NCBI RefSeq assembly: GCF_000764665.1
Contig: NZ_JRGM01000032.1
Location: forward strand, 1-64,000
Direction: 5' to 3'
Length of the DNA: 64,000 nt
Origin: Aeromonas lacus
GTDB taxonomy: Bacteria; Pseudomonadota; Gammaproteobacteria; Enterobacterales; Aeromonadaceae
A program made the position numbers and the translations under genes. The notes under the pieces are model-generated. The model made no database searches and was not told where the DNA came from. It worked only from the letters and a program-made list of their open reading frames with translations. Of the stretch, positions 8,659-17,356 are shown in pieces (the stretch's first letter is position 1; every line of letters begins with the position of its first letter).

Positions 8659-11091
8659 ATGACCCAGCTCGACCTCACTACCCTGCCCCCGCGGATCCGT
8701 GCCCACAAGGAGAGCCTGATCCACATCGTCCAACCGCCGGTCTGCACCGAGCGCGCCCGTCACTACACCGAGGCCTATCAAGCCCATCTGGCACGGCCGC
8801 TGCCGGTGCGCCGCGCTCTGGCGCTGGCCCACCACCTCAAGGAGCGCACCATCTGGATCAAGCACGACGAGCTCATCGTCGGCAACCAGGCAAGTCAGGT
8901 GCGGGCGGCGCCGCTCTTTCCCGAATACACGGTGGGCTGGATCGAGAAGGAGATCGATGAGCTGGCCGACCGCCCCGGCGCCGGCTTTGCGGTGAGCATG
9001 AGAGACAAGCAGATCATCCACACTCTCACCCCCTTCTGGCGCGGCCAGACGGTACAGGATCGCTGCTATGGCCTCTTTACCGATGAACAGAAGGGACTGC
9101 TGGAGAGCGGCATCATCAAGGCCGAGGGCAACATGACCTCGGGGGATGCCCACCTTGCAGTCAATTACGAGCAGCTGCTCACCCTCGGTCTCGATGGCCT
9201 CAAGGCCAAGGTGGCCGAGCGGCGCAGCCGGCTCGATCTGGCTGACTGGGCCGATCTGCAACGCGAGCAGTTTTTGCAGGCCGTCGCCATTACCTTCGAT
9301 GCCGTCAGCCAGCACATCGAACGCTACGCCGCGCTGGCCCGCGACATGGCAGCACAGGAATCGCGCCCCGAGCGCCGGAGTGAACTTGAGACCATAGCAC
9401 TCAACTGCGCCCACATCGCCCACCAGCCCCCCGAGACCTTCTGGCAGGCGCTGCAGCTCTGTTACTTCATCCAGCTCATCCTGCAGATCGAATCCAACGG
9501 CCACTCGGTGTCGTTTGGCCGGATGGACCAGTACCTCTATCCCTGGTATCGCCGCGAGGTGGAATTGTCGGAATCCCTGCCGCGCGGGCGTGCCATCGAA
9601 CTGCTGCAAGGGTGCTGGCTCAAGTTGCTGGAGGTGAACAAGATCCGCTCCGGCACCCACTCCAAGGCATCCGCCGGCAGCCCGCTCTATCAGAACGTCA
9701 CCATCGGCGGCCAGAACTGGCAGGGGGGCAAAGCCCATGACGCGGTCAACGGTCTCTCCTACGCGATTCTGGAGTCCTGTGGCCAGTTGCGCTCGACCCA
9801 GCCCAACCTCTCGGTGCGCTACCACGCCGGCATGAGCGAGGATTTTCTCGACGCCTGCATTCAGGTGATCCGCTGTGGCTTTGGCATGCCCGCCTTCAAC
9901 AACGACGAGGTGGTGATCCCCGAATTCATCAAGCTCGGCGTCAGTGAGGAGGATGCCCACCACTACGCCGCCATCGGCTGCATCGAGACCGCAGTGCCCG
10001 GCAAGTGGGGCTATCGCTGCACCGGCATGAGCTTTATCAACTTCGCCCGCATCCTGCTGGCGGCGCTGGATGGCGGCCGCGATGCCACCACCGGCAAGGT
10101 ATTTTTGCCCCAGTCCCAGTCACTGCGGGACGGCACCTTCGGCCACTTCGACGAGGTGATGGCGCGCTGGGACGAGCAGGTACGCTACTTCACCCGCAAG
10201 TCCATCGAGATCGACTGCGTGGTCGACAGCGTGCTGGAAGCCCAGGCCCACGATATCCTCTGCAGCGCCCTGGTGGATGACTGCATCGAGCGCGGCAAAA
10301 CCATCAAGCAGGGGGGCGCCGTCTATGACTGGGTCTCCGGCCTGCAGGTGGGGATCGCCAACCTGGGCAACAGTCTGGCGGCCCTGAAGAAACTGGTGTT
10401 CGAACAGGGGGTGGTGGATCAGCGTGAGCTGGCCGAAGCGCTCGAGCAGGATTTTGCCGGGGTCAAAGGCGAGCAGCTACGCATGCGCCTCACCAATGCC
10501 GCCCCCAAATATGGCAACGATCTGGACGAGGTAGACATGCTGCTGGTACAGGCCTACCAGAGCTACATCGACGAGCTCAAGGGACTGCACAACACCCGTT
10601 TCGGGCGCGGCCCCATCGGCGGCACCTACTATGCGGGCACTTCTTCCATCTCGGCCAACGTGCCTTTTGGTGCAGCCACCATGGCCACCCCGGATGGCCG
10701 CCACGCCCGCACCCCGCTAGCAGAAGGGGCCAGCCCCTCGTCGGGTTCGGATCGCCTCGGCCCCACGGCGGTGTTCAACTCCCTCGGCAAGCTGCCCACG
10801 GCGGCCATCCTCGGCGGGGTGCTGCTCAACCAGAAGCTGAGCCCGGCAAGCCTTGAAAACGAACGGGACAAGGCCAAGCTGATGAGCCTGCTGCGCACCT
10901 TCTTCGAGGTACACAAGGGGTGGCACGTGCAGTACAACATCGTCTCGCGGGAAACCCTGCTGGCGGCCAAGGCCCATCCCGATCAGTACCGGGATCTGGT
11001 GGTGCGAGTGGCAGGCTATTCAGCCTTCTTCACTGCCTTATCCCCCGATGCGCAAGATGATATCATCGCCCGAACCGAGCACAGTCTCTGA
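8659..11091 (+). CDS. ybiW: Glycyl radical enzyme YbiW (probable dehydratase)
   Basis: 810 aa, exactly the E. coli YbiW length. The active-site cysteine is in A-A-I-G-C-I-E-T-A near residue 440. The C-x-E arrangement is typical of glycyl-radical dehydratases, whereas pyruvate formate-lyases have adjacent cysteines. The radical glycine is in V-R-V-A-G-Y-S-A-F near residue 790. The conserved ending D-A-Q-D-D-I-I-A-R-T-E-H is present, so the enzyme looks intact. The physiological substrate is unknown to me. It is co-transcribed with its activase ybiY, and a terminator-like hairpin follows. Confidence 0.93.
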   Translation: MTQLDLTTLPPRIRAHKESLIHIVQPPVCTERARHYTEAYQAHLARPLPVRRALALAHHLKERTIWIKHDELIVGNQASQVRAAPLFPEYTVGWIEKEIDELADRPGAGFAVSMRDKQIIHTLTPFWRGQTVQDRCYGLFTDEQKGLLESGIIKAEGNMTSGDAHLAVNYEQLLTLGLDGLKAKVAERRSRLDLADWADLQREQFLQAVAITFDAVSQHIERYAALARDMAAQESRPERRSELETIALNCAHIAHQPPETFWQALQLCYFIQLILQIESNGHSVSFGRMDQYLYPWYRREVELSESLPRGRAIELLQGCWLKLLEVNKIRSGTHSKASAGSPLYQNVTIGGQNWQGGKAHDAVNGLSYAILESCGQLRSTQPNLSVRYHAGMSEDFLDACIQVIRCGFGMPAFNNDEVVIPEFIKLGVSEEDAHHYAAIGCIETAVPGKWGYRCTGMSFINFARILLAALDGGRDATTGKVFLPQSQSLRDGTFGHFDEVMARWDEQVRYFTRKSIEIDCVVDSVLEAQAHDILCSALVDDCIERGKTIKQGGAVYDWVSGLQVGIANLGNSLAALKKLVFEQGVVDQRELAEALEQDFAGVKGEQLRMRLTNAAPKYGNDLDEVDMLLVQAYQSYIDELKGLHNTRFGRGPIGGTYYAGTSSISANVPFGAATMATPDGRHARTPLAEGASPSSGSDRLGPTAVFNSLGKLPTAAILGGVLLNQKLSPASLENERDKAKLMSLLRTFFEVHKGWHVQYNIVSRETLLAAKAHPDQYRDLVVRVAGYSAFFTALSPDAQDDIIARTEHSL

Positions 11092-11102
11092 CGGGCCCCA
11101 CC

Positions 11103-11123
11103 AGGGGCAGCTGTGCCCCTTTA
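11103..11123 (+). terminator. Terminator-like hairpin after ybiW
   Basis: AGGGGCA-GCTG-TGCCCCT followed by TTTA. It has a 7-bp GC-rich stem with a short T tail, 12 nt after the ybiW stop. A second, stronger hairpin follows, so read-through into the deoR-type gene may be controlled here. Confidence 0.55.
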
Positions 11124-11128
11124 TGACC

Positions 11129-11155
11129 GGCAAGCCACCCGCGGGGTGGCTTGCC
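11129..11155 (+). promoter_or_regulatory. 12-bp perfect hairpin before the DeoR-family gene
   Basis: GGCAAGCCACCC at 11129-11140, loop GCG, GGGTGGCTTGCC at 11144-11155: a perfect 12-bp stem ending 28 nt before the regulator's ATG. There is no T run on either side, so it looks more like an mRNA-stabilising or attenuating structure than an intrinsic terminator. Confidence 0.5.
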
Positions 11156-11183
11156 GCTATCCACTGTCAACCAGCGAGGTCCC

Positions 11184-11930
11184 ATGAACCCACGCCACCA
11201 ACTGATCCTCACCCTGGTCCATCAGGCCCGCAAGATGAGCGTGAGCGAGCTCTCCCAACGTACCGGGGTCTCGGAGGTGACGGTGCGTAACGACCTGACT
11301 GCGCTCGAAAAGCAGGGATTGCTCAAGCGGGTGCACGGCTCGGCCATGGCGCTGGAGAGCGACGACCCCGATGCCCGGATGAACATCAACTACCTGCTCA
11401 AGGAGCGCCTCGCCGAGCGGGCCGCCCAGCTGGTGGAGGATGGCGAGACGGTCTTTATCGAGGGGGGCAGCGCCAACGCCCTGCTGGCCCGCCATCTGGC
11501 CCTGCACAAGCGGGTCACCATCATCACCATCAGCAGTTACATTGCCCACCTGCTGCGCGACACCCAGGCTCAGGTAGTGCTGCTCGGCGGCCTGTTCCAG
11601 CATCAGAGCGAGAGCGTGGTGGGGCCGCTGACCCGGATGTGCATCGAGCAGGTGCACTTCTCCAAGGCCTTCATCGGGGTAGACGGTTTTCATCCCGAGA
11701 TGGGCTTCACCGGCCGCGACATGATGCGGGCCGACGTGGTCAATAGCGTGCTGGCCAAGGGGGTGACCAATGTGGTCATCACCGACAGCAGCAAGTTCGG
11801 CGCCATCCACCCGAGCCCGCTCGGTACGCCGGGGCAGATCGGCGTGCTGGTCACCGACGACGCCCTGCCTGCCCCCATGCGGGCCACCCTGGCCGCGCGC
11901 GGCATCACAGTACACTGCGTCGCCGCCTGA
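11184..11930 (+). CDS. DeoR/GlpR-family transcriptional regulator
   Basis: 248 aa from the ATG preceded by CGAGG; a TTG at 11151 would extend it into the upstream hairpin. The N-terminal DeoR helix-turn-helix (residues 1-60) has S-V-S-E-L-S-Q-R-T-G-V-S-E-V-T-V-R-N-D-L. The C-terminal sugar-phosphate sensor domain has I-E-G-G-S near residue 90 and the D-S-S-K-F-G motif near 200. Such proteins usually repress carbohydrate genes and are released by a phosphorylated sugar. Its position directly after ybiW makes the fsaA/ybiYW promoter its likely target. Confidence 0.88.
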   Translation: MNPRHQLILTLVHQARKMSVSELSQRTGVSEVTVRNDLTALEKQGLLKRVHGSAMALESDDPDARMNINYLLKERLAERAAQLVEDGETVFIEGGSANALLARHLALHKRVTIITISSYIAHLLRDTQAQVVLLGGLFQHQSESVVGPLTRMCIEQVHFSKAFIGVDGFHPEMGFTGRDMMRADVVNSVLAKGVTNVVITDSSKFGAIHPSPLGTPGQIGVLVTDDALPAPMRATLAARGITVHCVAA

Positions 11931-12052
11931 ATCGCACCTTGCCACCCGTTGTCAAGCCGCTATCCCGTCCTGCAGCTTGACGGCGCCCACAGAGGCTGGG
12001 GTATGCTCGTCCTCTTTTGGCCTCTCCCGGGCCACAGACCGAAGGACGCAGC

Positions 12053-12946
12053 ATGCACACCAAGGACAAGTTTCTGGCCGCTCTGGTCATCCTCTGCTGG
12101 GGGCTCAACTTCGTCGCCATCAAGTGGGGGCTGGAGGGCATCCCCCCTCTGCTGCTTGGGGCGCTGCGCTTTATCGGCGTTGTCTTCCCCGCCATCTTGC
12201 TGGTCCCCAGACCCGCCATGCCGTGGCGCTGGCTGCTGGCCTATGGCGGTGCCATCAGCCTCGGCCAGTTCTCCTTTCTGTTCTGCGCCATGAAGTTCGG
12301 CATGCCGGCTGGCATGGCTTCGCTGGTGCTGCAATCCCAGGTGGTGTTCACCCTGCTGTTCGCCATGATCTGGCTGGGTGAGCGCTGGCAACCCCACCAC
12401 TGGGTGGCCCTGCCGCTGGCGGGGGCCGGCCTCTATCTCATCGCCACCCATGGCGAAGGCAATCTGACCCTGCTCGGCTTCGTGCTGACCCTCTGCGCGG
12501 CCGCCTGCTGGGGCCTTGGCAACGTCATCAATCGCCAGATCGGGCTGCGCTATCAGACTACACTGCCGAGCCTTATCGCCTGGGGTGGACTGGTGCCCAT
12601 CCTCCCCTTCCTCGCGCTATCCTGGCTGTTCGAGGGGCCCGAGCTGATGGCGAGCAGCCTGCTCAATATCAGCTGGCAAGGTTTCCTGTGCGTGCTCTAT
12701 CTCTCCTTTGTCGCCACCTGGCTCGGCTACGGCCTGTGGGGGCGGCTGCTGATGCGCTATCCGGTGGCGCAGGTAGCCCCCCTATCCCTGCTGGTGCCCT
12801 GCGTCGGCATGGTGGCGGCAGCCCTGCTGCTGGACGAGCATCCCACTTCGTTGCAGTGGCTGGGCTCAGCTCTGGTGCTACTCGGCTTTGTGGTACATCT
12901 GCTGGGCGGACGGCTGCGCTGGTTCAAACCGCAGGCTGCCGCCTGA
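12053..12946 (+). CDS. eamA: O-acetylserine/cysteine exporter EamA
   Basis: 297 aa; E. coli EamA has 299. About ten transmembrane helices in two EamA repeats. Close similarity to the E. coli protein by eye: W-G-L-N-F-V-A-I-K near residue 17, F-C-A-M-K-F-G-M-P-A-G-M-A-S-L-V-L-Q near 80, and A-P-L-S-L-L-V-P-C-V-G near 240. The E. coli protein exports cysteine and O-acetylserine. The chosen ATG has AAGGA upstream; an in-frame start at 12017 lacks one. There is no visible link to the flanking DeoR or binding-protein genes. Confidence 0.88.
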   Translation: MHTKDKFLAALVILCWGLNFVAIKWGLEGIPPLLLGALRFIGVVFPAILLVPRPAMPWRWLLAYGGAISLGQFSFLFCAMKFGMPAGMASLVLQSQVVFTLLFAMIWLGERWQPHHWVALPLAGAGLYLIATHGEGNLTLLGFVLTLCAAACWGLGNVINRQIGLRYQTTLPSLIAWGGLVPILPFLALSWLFEGPELMASSLLNISWQGFLCVLYLSFVATWLGYGLWGRLLMRYPVAQVAPLSLLVPCVGMVAAALLLDEHPTSLQWLGSALVLLGFVVHLLGGRLRWFKPQAAA

Positions 12947-13068
12947 CCCCTTATTTGCCCGCCGCCATTGACCGGGGCGAGGAAAATTTCCATCATGAGC
13001 CTGTCCCCAACGGGGCTGAAGCCACCATCAGGTGACCTGCAGGACGCAGCTATCAGGAGAGCAAGGAT

Positions 13069-14919
13069 ATGCCATCGACATTCACCGCCGGATCCCGGAT
13101 CATTCCGCGCCTTCTTCGCACCAGTGCCATCACCCTGACCCTCTGTTTGAGTCACTACGGCTGGAGCGCCACTCTGCCAGCCGATTTGAAGTGGGAGAGC
13201 AACAACACGGATCCCGTTTACGCAGATCCTGCTGCCAAACGGGGGGGGACATTCCGCGACTTCGTCACCAGCTTCCCCCTCACCCTGCGCAAATTCGGGC
13301 CTGACTCCAACGGTGCGTTTGCCGCCTATGTCAGGGAGACCAACCTGCCGCTGCTGGCCACTCACCCCATTAGCGGAAACCCCATGCCGATGCTGGCGAG
13401 TGAATGGGCTTTCGGCTCCGACAACAAGACCCTCTATTTTCGCATCAACCCGAAAGCTCGCTGGTCGGACGGCCAACCGGTCACCGCCGATGACTGGGTG
13501 TTTACCCTCAAGATGATGCGCAGCAAGGAGATAAACGATCCCTGGTACAACAACTACTACAGTACCCAGATTGTCGATGTGACCCGCTTTGACGACCACA
13601 CCCTCTCCATCACCAGCGGCACCGCAAAGAGCCGCCAGGATCTGCTGGAGTCACTGCCCATCAGCCCGGAGCCAAGCCACGCCATCAAGCTCACCAGCAA
13701 TTGGGTCAAGGAGTACAACTGGAAGGTGCTACCGGTCACCGGCCCCTACCAGCTCGACGAGGTGAAGAAGGGCAAATCGATCACCTTCAAGCGGGTCAAG
13801 GATTGGTGGGGCGATGACGAGCGCTACTTCCAGCGCCGCTTTAATCCGGAGCGACTCGAGATCAAGGTGATCAGGGATCAGAACATCGCCTGGCAGCACT
13901 TCCTGCGCGGCGAGCTCGATACCTTCCCGCTGGTGATGCCCAACTGGTGGCATGACAAGAGCAAAACGCCGGAGTTCGAGAAGGGCTATATCGAGCGGCT
14001 CTGGTTCTATAACCAGACCCCGCAATCCCCCACGGGGCTCTATCTCAATACCGCCGATCCGCTGCTGAGCAATCTCGATGTGCGGCTCGGCATCCAGCAC
14101 GCCCTCAGCATCGACAAGATGCTCACCACCCTGCTGCGCGGGGATTATCAGCGCCTCAACAGCTACGGCGCGGGTCAGGGAGATTTTACCAACACCGATC
14201 TCAAGGCGCGGCCCTTCGATCCCAAACTGGCTCGCACCTACTTTGCCAAGGCAGGTTTCACCTCCGCCGGCCCTGACGGTATTTTGCAAAACGGCAAGGG
14301 AGAGCCACTCACCCTGACCATCACCTACACCACGGCAGAGCACGCCCAGCGCCTGACCCTGCTGCGGGAAGAGGCCAAGAAGGCGGGACTCAATCTGGAG
14401 CTAAACCTGATGGATGCTTCGGCCGGCTTCAAGTCGATGCTGGAGAAAAAGCACCAGAGTGCCTGGATGGCCTGGAGCGCTGGCCGCTACCCCGCCTACT
14501 GGGAGCACTTTCACAAGATCAACGCCCACAAGCCGCAGACCAACAACATCATGAACATCGATGACGAGGCGATGACCGCCCTGGTAGAGCAGTACGACAA
14601 GGCATTCGATTTTGGCAAAAAGGCCGAGCTGTCGCGCCAGATCCAGCAGCGACTCTATGAGCTTGCCAGCTTCGTGCCCACCTATCAGGTGCCCTACACC
14701 CGGGATGGCGCCTGGCGCTGGATAAAACTGCCCAAGGTCCCCGCTACGCCCAAGAGCGAGTTGCTCCACTGGCCCCTCGATGGCGGCAACAGTGGTTACA
14801 GCTATGGCGGTCTGTTCTGGATCGACGAACAGGTAAAAAGTGAAACGCTGGAGGCCATCAAGAGCGGCCAGAGCTTCCCTCCCGTTACTCAGGTCGATAC
14901 CCGCTTCAAGCAGCCCTGA
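13069..14919 (+). CDS. YejA-like extracellular solute-binding protein (family 5)
   Basis: 616 aa. A signal peptide is visible (basic start, hydrophobic T-S-A-I-T-L-T-L-C-L, cleavage after W-S-A near residue 37). The mature protein has the YejA-type start (Y-A-D-P-A-A-K-R-G-G-T-F near residue 57), N-P-K-A-R-W-S-D-G-Q-P-V-T-A-D-D near 135 and R-V-K-D-W-W near 245. E. coli YejA feeds the YejBEF peptide importer used by microcin C. No yejBEF genes are next to it, so this is an orphan binding protein. A strong terminator follows immediately. Confidence 0.87.
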   Translation: MPSTFTAGSRIIPRLLRTSAITLTLCLSHYGWSATLPADLKWESNNTDPVYADPAAKRGGTFRDFVTSFPLTLRKFGPDSNGAFAAYVRETNLPLLATHPISGNPMPMLASEWAFGSDNKTLYFRINPKARWSDGQPVTADDWVFTLKMMRSKEINDPWYNNYYSTQIVDVTRFDDHTLSITSGTAKSRQDLLESLPISPEPSHAIKLTSNWVKEYNWKVLPVTGPYQLDEVKKGKSITFKRVKDWWGDDERYFQRRFNPERLEIKVIRDQNIAWQHFLRGELDTFPLVMPNWWHDKSKTPEFEKGYIERLWFYNQTPQSPTGLYLNTADPLLSNLDVRLGIQHALSIDKMLTTLLRGDYQRLNSYGAGQGDFTNTDLKARPFDPKLARTYFAKAGFTSAGPDGILQNGKGEPLTLTITYTTAEHAQRLTLLREEAKKAGLNLELNLMDASAGFKSMLEKKHQSAWMAWSAGRYPAYWEHFHKINAHKPQTNNIMNIDDEAMTALVEQYDKAFDFGKKAELSRQIQQRLYELASFVPTYQVPYTRDGAWRWIKLPKVPATPKSELLHWPLDGGNSGYSYGGLFWIDEQVKSETLEAIKSGQSFPPVTQVDTRFKQP

Positions 14920-14937
14920 GCCAGCGGCAGAGATAGC

Positions 14938-14970
14938 AAAAGACCCCGCACACTGGCGGGGTCTTTTTTT
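14938..14970 (+). terminator. Rho-independent terminator of the YejA-like gene
   Basis: AGACCCCGC-ACACTG-GCGGGGTCT followed by seven further T residues. The 9-bp GC-rich stem lies 19 nt after the stop codon at 14919. Confidence 0.92.
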
Positions 14971-15019
14971 GCAACCTGGTTTTTTGCAACCTGAGTTGCT
15001 CGCGTCAAGCTGGAGGCGA

Positions 15020-15412
15020 TTAGCCGCGCTTGGCCTGCTTCTGGGCAATAGCGTCGGCGATGTCGGCCGGCTCCAACACGATACCTTCCTGATCCGGGGT
15101 CGGGAACACGGCGACGCACAGTTCGTCCTGCTCCATGCCGTCGATCCAGCGATCCAGCCACACCTTGAGGGTGATGGACTGCGGCTTGCACTCGGCCCAC
15201 TCCCCTTCGGCCCACGCCTTGGCGTATTCCGGATGCGGCCATACCGGGATGCAATCTTCATCGTCGGTAGTCAGCATCATGACGCCGTGCTCATCGGTCA
15301 GCACAAACAGCTCTTCATGCTCGACCAGCTTGCTGATGAAGTGATCGTAACGGTAGTCAGCGTTCAGTTGCAGCGCGGCATTGCGCTCGGTGTCGCTCAG
15401 TTCATAGCTCAT
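15020..15412 (-). CDS. DUF2750-family protein
   Basis: 130 aa, acidic and cytosolic, with no signal or membrane segment. The sequence has the DUF2750 pattern: Y-x-x-F-I-x-K-L-V-E-H-E-E-L-F-V-L near residue 30, then P-V-W-P-H-P-E-Y-A near 62 and W-L-D-R-W near 90. The function of the family is unknown. ATG is preferred over a TTG six codons upstream. It is convergent with the YejA-like gene, and the terminator at 14938-14970 separates them. Confidence 0.75.
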   Translation of the reverse strand: MSYELSDTERNAALQLNADYRYDHFISKLVEHEELFVLTDEHGVMMLTTDDEDCIPVWPHPEYAKAWAEGEWAECKPQSITLKVWLDRWIDGMEQDELCVAVFPTPDQEGIVLEPADIADAIAQKQAKRG

Positions 15413-15571
15413 TGGCCAAGTCTCTCTCAATCGATAAAGGGCGCCATGTTCACATCTTGTGGTCAGCTTGTCCAGCCTGCCGCCCCCTGACGCCAGACGG
15501 GGGAAACAGAACGCCCATAAGGATAGAGCAGGGAGCCGGATAAAAAAGTCAGGATAGCCACATTGGCCGGA

Positions 15572-16126
15572 TTAAAACGCCGGGGTGATCAGCTCCACAT
15601 CCGGCGTTTCACTCAGTTTTTGCCGCAGCCAGTAGGCTGACTCGACCTCGACAAAGCAGAGCTGATCCCGACCACTTGCCGCCGCACTCATCAACTGCTC
15701 AAAGCGAAGCTGCTGCTGCGCCAGCCAGGCTGTCGCCAGTTTGGCGCCGTGCGCTTCATCGACCACTTCGCGGCGCAGCTCGAACAGGTTGTCACTGATG
15801 GGACTGTTGATCTTGGCAGCACTGTGCCAATACATCTGCAGGTTCTCCATCATCTCGGCATCGTAGTTGGCCAAGGCATCCAGCTCGGCAGTCGCGCCCT
15901 CCTTACCGGTGGCAAAGTCGCACCAGCCGGCATCGAGACTCGCCAGTTCACGGGCCTGAGCCCCTTTGGCATGCTTGCGCAGCTGGGCAATATCGCTCCC
16001 ATTGCGGGCAGGCAACCACAGATCACCCTCATGACTCTCCAGCAAGGAGGTCAACAGCGAGACGGGGTAGACCGGAAAACCGGCAGAGTGTGAATGCAGC
16101 AGGGATACCAGAGTGATCTTGACCAT
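15572..16126 (-). CDS. Hypothetical protein
   Basis: 184 aa from the ATG with AAGG nine bases upstream; another in-frame start at 16159 is possible. I do not recognise the family. It is soluble and acidic-helical, with no signal peptide despite a hydrophobic first 20 residues (V-K-I-T-L-V-S-L-L-H-S). It has no catalytic motif I can name. A central stretch (L-D-A-L-A-N-Y-D-A-E-M-M-E-N-L) is probably helical. Neighbours are a DUF2750 gene on the same strand and a divergent TIGR02647 gene, and give no functional hint. Confidence 0.6.
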   Translation of the reverse strand: MVKITLVSLLHSHSAGFPVYPVSLLTSLLESHEGDLWLPARNGSDIAQLRKHAKGAQARELASLDAGWCDFATGKEGATAELDALANYDAEMMENLQMYWHSAAKINSPISDNLFELRREVVDEAHGAKLATAWLAQQQLRFEQLMSAAASGRDQLCFVEVESAYWLRQKLSETPDVELITPAF

Positions 16127-16371
16127 GAGCAATACCTTGAGCTGGGCGAACAGCCGCAAGCGAACCGTCCGGTTAACAGGAGGGCTCTATCCTATCACGT
16201 TTGGCATGGTGAGGGGCTTGTAGGGAGAAGTGGCAACCATCTGATTACGCCCAAAAAAACAGCACTCGGCAGGGTACGACAGAGACAAAGACCAATAGTT
16301 TGAACCAGCGCCCACTAAAGTGGATCCGGGAGTGCTAGTTTGCATACATCTTTAGCGTAAGGAGTAGATCC

Positions 16372-16620
16372 ATGATTGGTATCGATCAGATTTCTGATGA
16401 CGTAATAAACCAGTTGAAGATACTGGCATGCTTTGATCCGGCCAACATGAGCCTGGGCATCAAATTACGCAGCGACATGTCTGAAGAGCTGTGCCAGGCA
16501 GCGGTTCGCCTGCATCAGCAGGGGCTCATCAGTGCCGAAGATGGCGGCTACCTCACCCCGTTTGGCATGACCATGGTAGAGCATTTGCAGCACCTGCTGG
16601 TCGCACTCAAACCGCTTTGA
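16372..16620 (+). CDS. TIGR02647-family small protein (putative DNA-binding)
   Basis: 82 aa with TAAGGAG before the ATG. The pattern L-N/K-I-L-A-C-F-D near residue 16, G-I-K-L, then L-x-x-Q-G-L-I-x-x-x-D-G-G-Y-L-T-P-F-G and E-H-L-Q-H-L-L matches TIGR02647. Members of this short proteobacterial family are often annotated as DNA-binding because of a winged-helix-like layout. The molecular role is not established. The 3' end overlaps the converging gene on the other strand by 14 bases. Confidence 0.75.
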   Translation: MIGIDQISDDVINQLKILACFDPANMSLGIKLRSDMSEELCQAAVRLHQQGLISAEDGGYLTPFGMTMVEHLQHLLVALKPL

Positions 16621-16912
16621 CCGGCTGAGGAGCCCACAGCGAAAAGTTGAGCAGCTCCCAGCGCTCTCCCTGATGGAGATGACAGGCAAACAGCAAAGGA
16701 CCTTCGGGTCCTTTTACTTTGCCATCGACCAGCCACTCTGACTCCCTGTTGGGGATCTGGCGGGCCTCAATTTCGTCCGGTAGCCGCTCTTCACCTAGCC
16801 GCACATGGACAAACTGCTGGCAAACCCTCTCTGCCTCCATAGCTGCCTGTACCGGCACGGGCTCATCCACAATCGGGGTCAATGCAGTCAGGAGTAACAG
16901 GGTCTGGAACAT
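16607..16912 (-). CDS. Small putative secreted protein
   Basis: 101 aa. The first 24 residues look like a signal peptide (hydrophobic F-Q-T-L-L-L-L-T-A-L, possible cleavage after V-Q-A), so the mature protein would be periplasmic and about 78 aa. Two cysteines (near residues 31 and 77) could form a disulfide. The ribosome binding site is weak. The family is unknown to me. Its 3' end overlaps the TIGR02647 gene by 14 bases, which is unusual and slightly lowers confidence in the reading. Confidence 0.5.
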   Translation of the reverse strand: MFQTLLLLTALTPIVDEPVPVQAAMEAERVCQQFVHVRLGEERLPDEIEARQIPNRESEWLVDGKVKGPEGPLLFACHLHQGERWELLNFSLWAPQPVKAV

Positions 16913-16956
16913 GATTCACACACCGTATGAGTCAGGAAAAAAGGCCATATAAACAA

Positions 16957-16990
16957 AAAGCCGTGGTACCAAGGGCACCACGGCTTTCTT
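16957..16990 (-). terminator. Terminator of the cold-shock gene
   Basis: An 11-bp stem (AAAGCCGTGGT / ACCACGGCTTT) with a nine-base loop. On the minus strand it ends in a T run (GGCTTTTTG) 18 nt after the csp stop codon. Confidence 0.9.
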
Positions 16991-17004
16991 AAATTCTGTA
17001 AGAA

Positions 17005-17214
17005 TTACAGAGCAGTTACGTTCTCAGCCTGCGGGCCTTTCTGACCTTGGGTCACAGAGAACTGTACGCGCTGACCTTCAGCCAGGGTACGGAAACCGTT
17101 ACCTTGAATGGCGCTGAAGTGAACGAAAACGTCCGGGCCGTTTTCTTGCTGGATGAAGCCAAAACCTTTGGTTTCGTTGAAAAACTTAACGGTACCGGTG
17201 ATCATGTTAGACAT
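17005..17214 (-). CDS. CspA-family cold-shock protein
   Basis: 69 aa, a single cold-shock domain. RNP1 (K-G-F-G-F-I near residue 16) and RNP2 (V-F-V-H-F near 29) are intact. Residues start [13 protein letters not shown]. It binds single-stranded RNA and DNA and acts as an RNA chaperone or antiterminator. Which paralogue (CspA, C, D or E type) cannot be decided. A predicted promoter about 140 nt upstream gives it a long 5' leader, the layout of cold-inducible csp genes, and its own terminator makes it monocistronic. Confidence 0.94.
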   Translation of the reverse strand: MSNMITGTVKFFNETKGFGFIQQENGPDVFVHFSAIQGNGFRTLAEGQRVQFSVTQGQKGPQAENVTAL

Positions 17215-17356
17215 ATCTTTAAACCTGTATTCAAAATAATTACTTATGCTTTTCAGCGGGTAAAGCTCAAAAAACGGGATTAATTTATGAACAACAGGAA
17301 AAGATGTAAAACATCAAATTCATTGACATAACTATCGCCCTTTCAAGCTGCCTAGG

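Noticed and set aside
8593-9963. 456-codon minus-strand open frame opposite ybiW
   Set aside because: It is antisense to a gene matching YbiW over its whole length.
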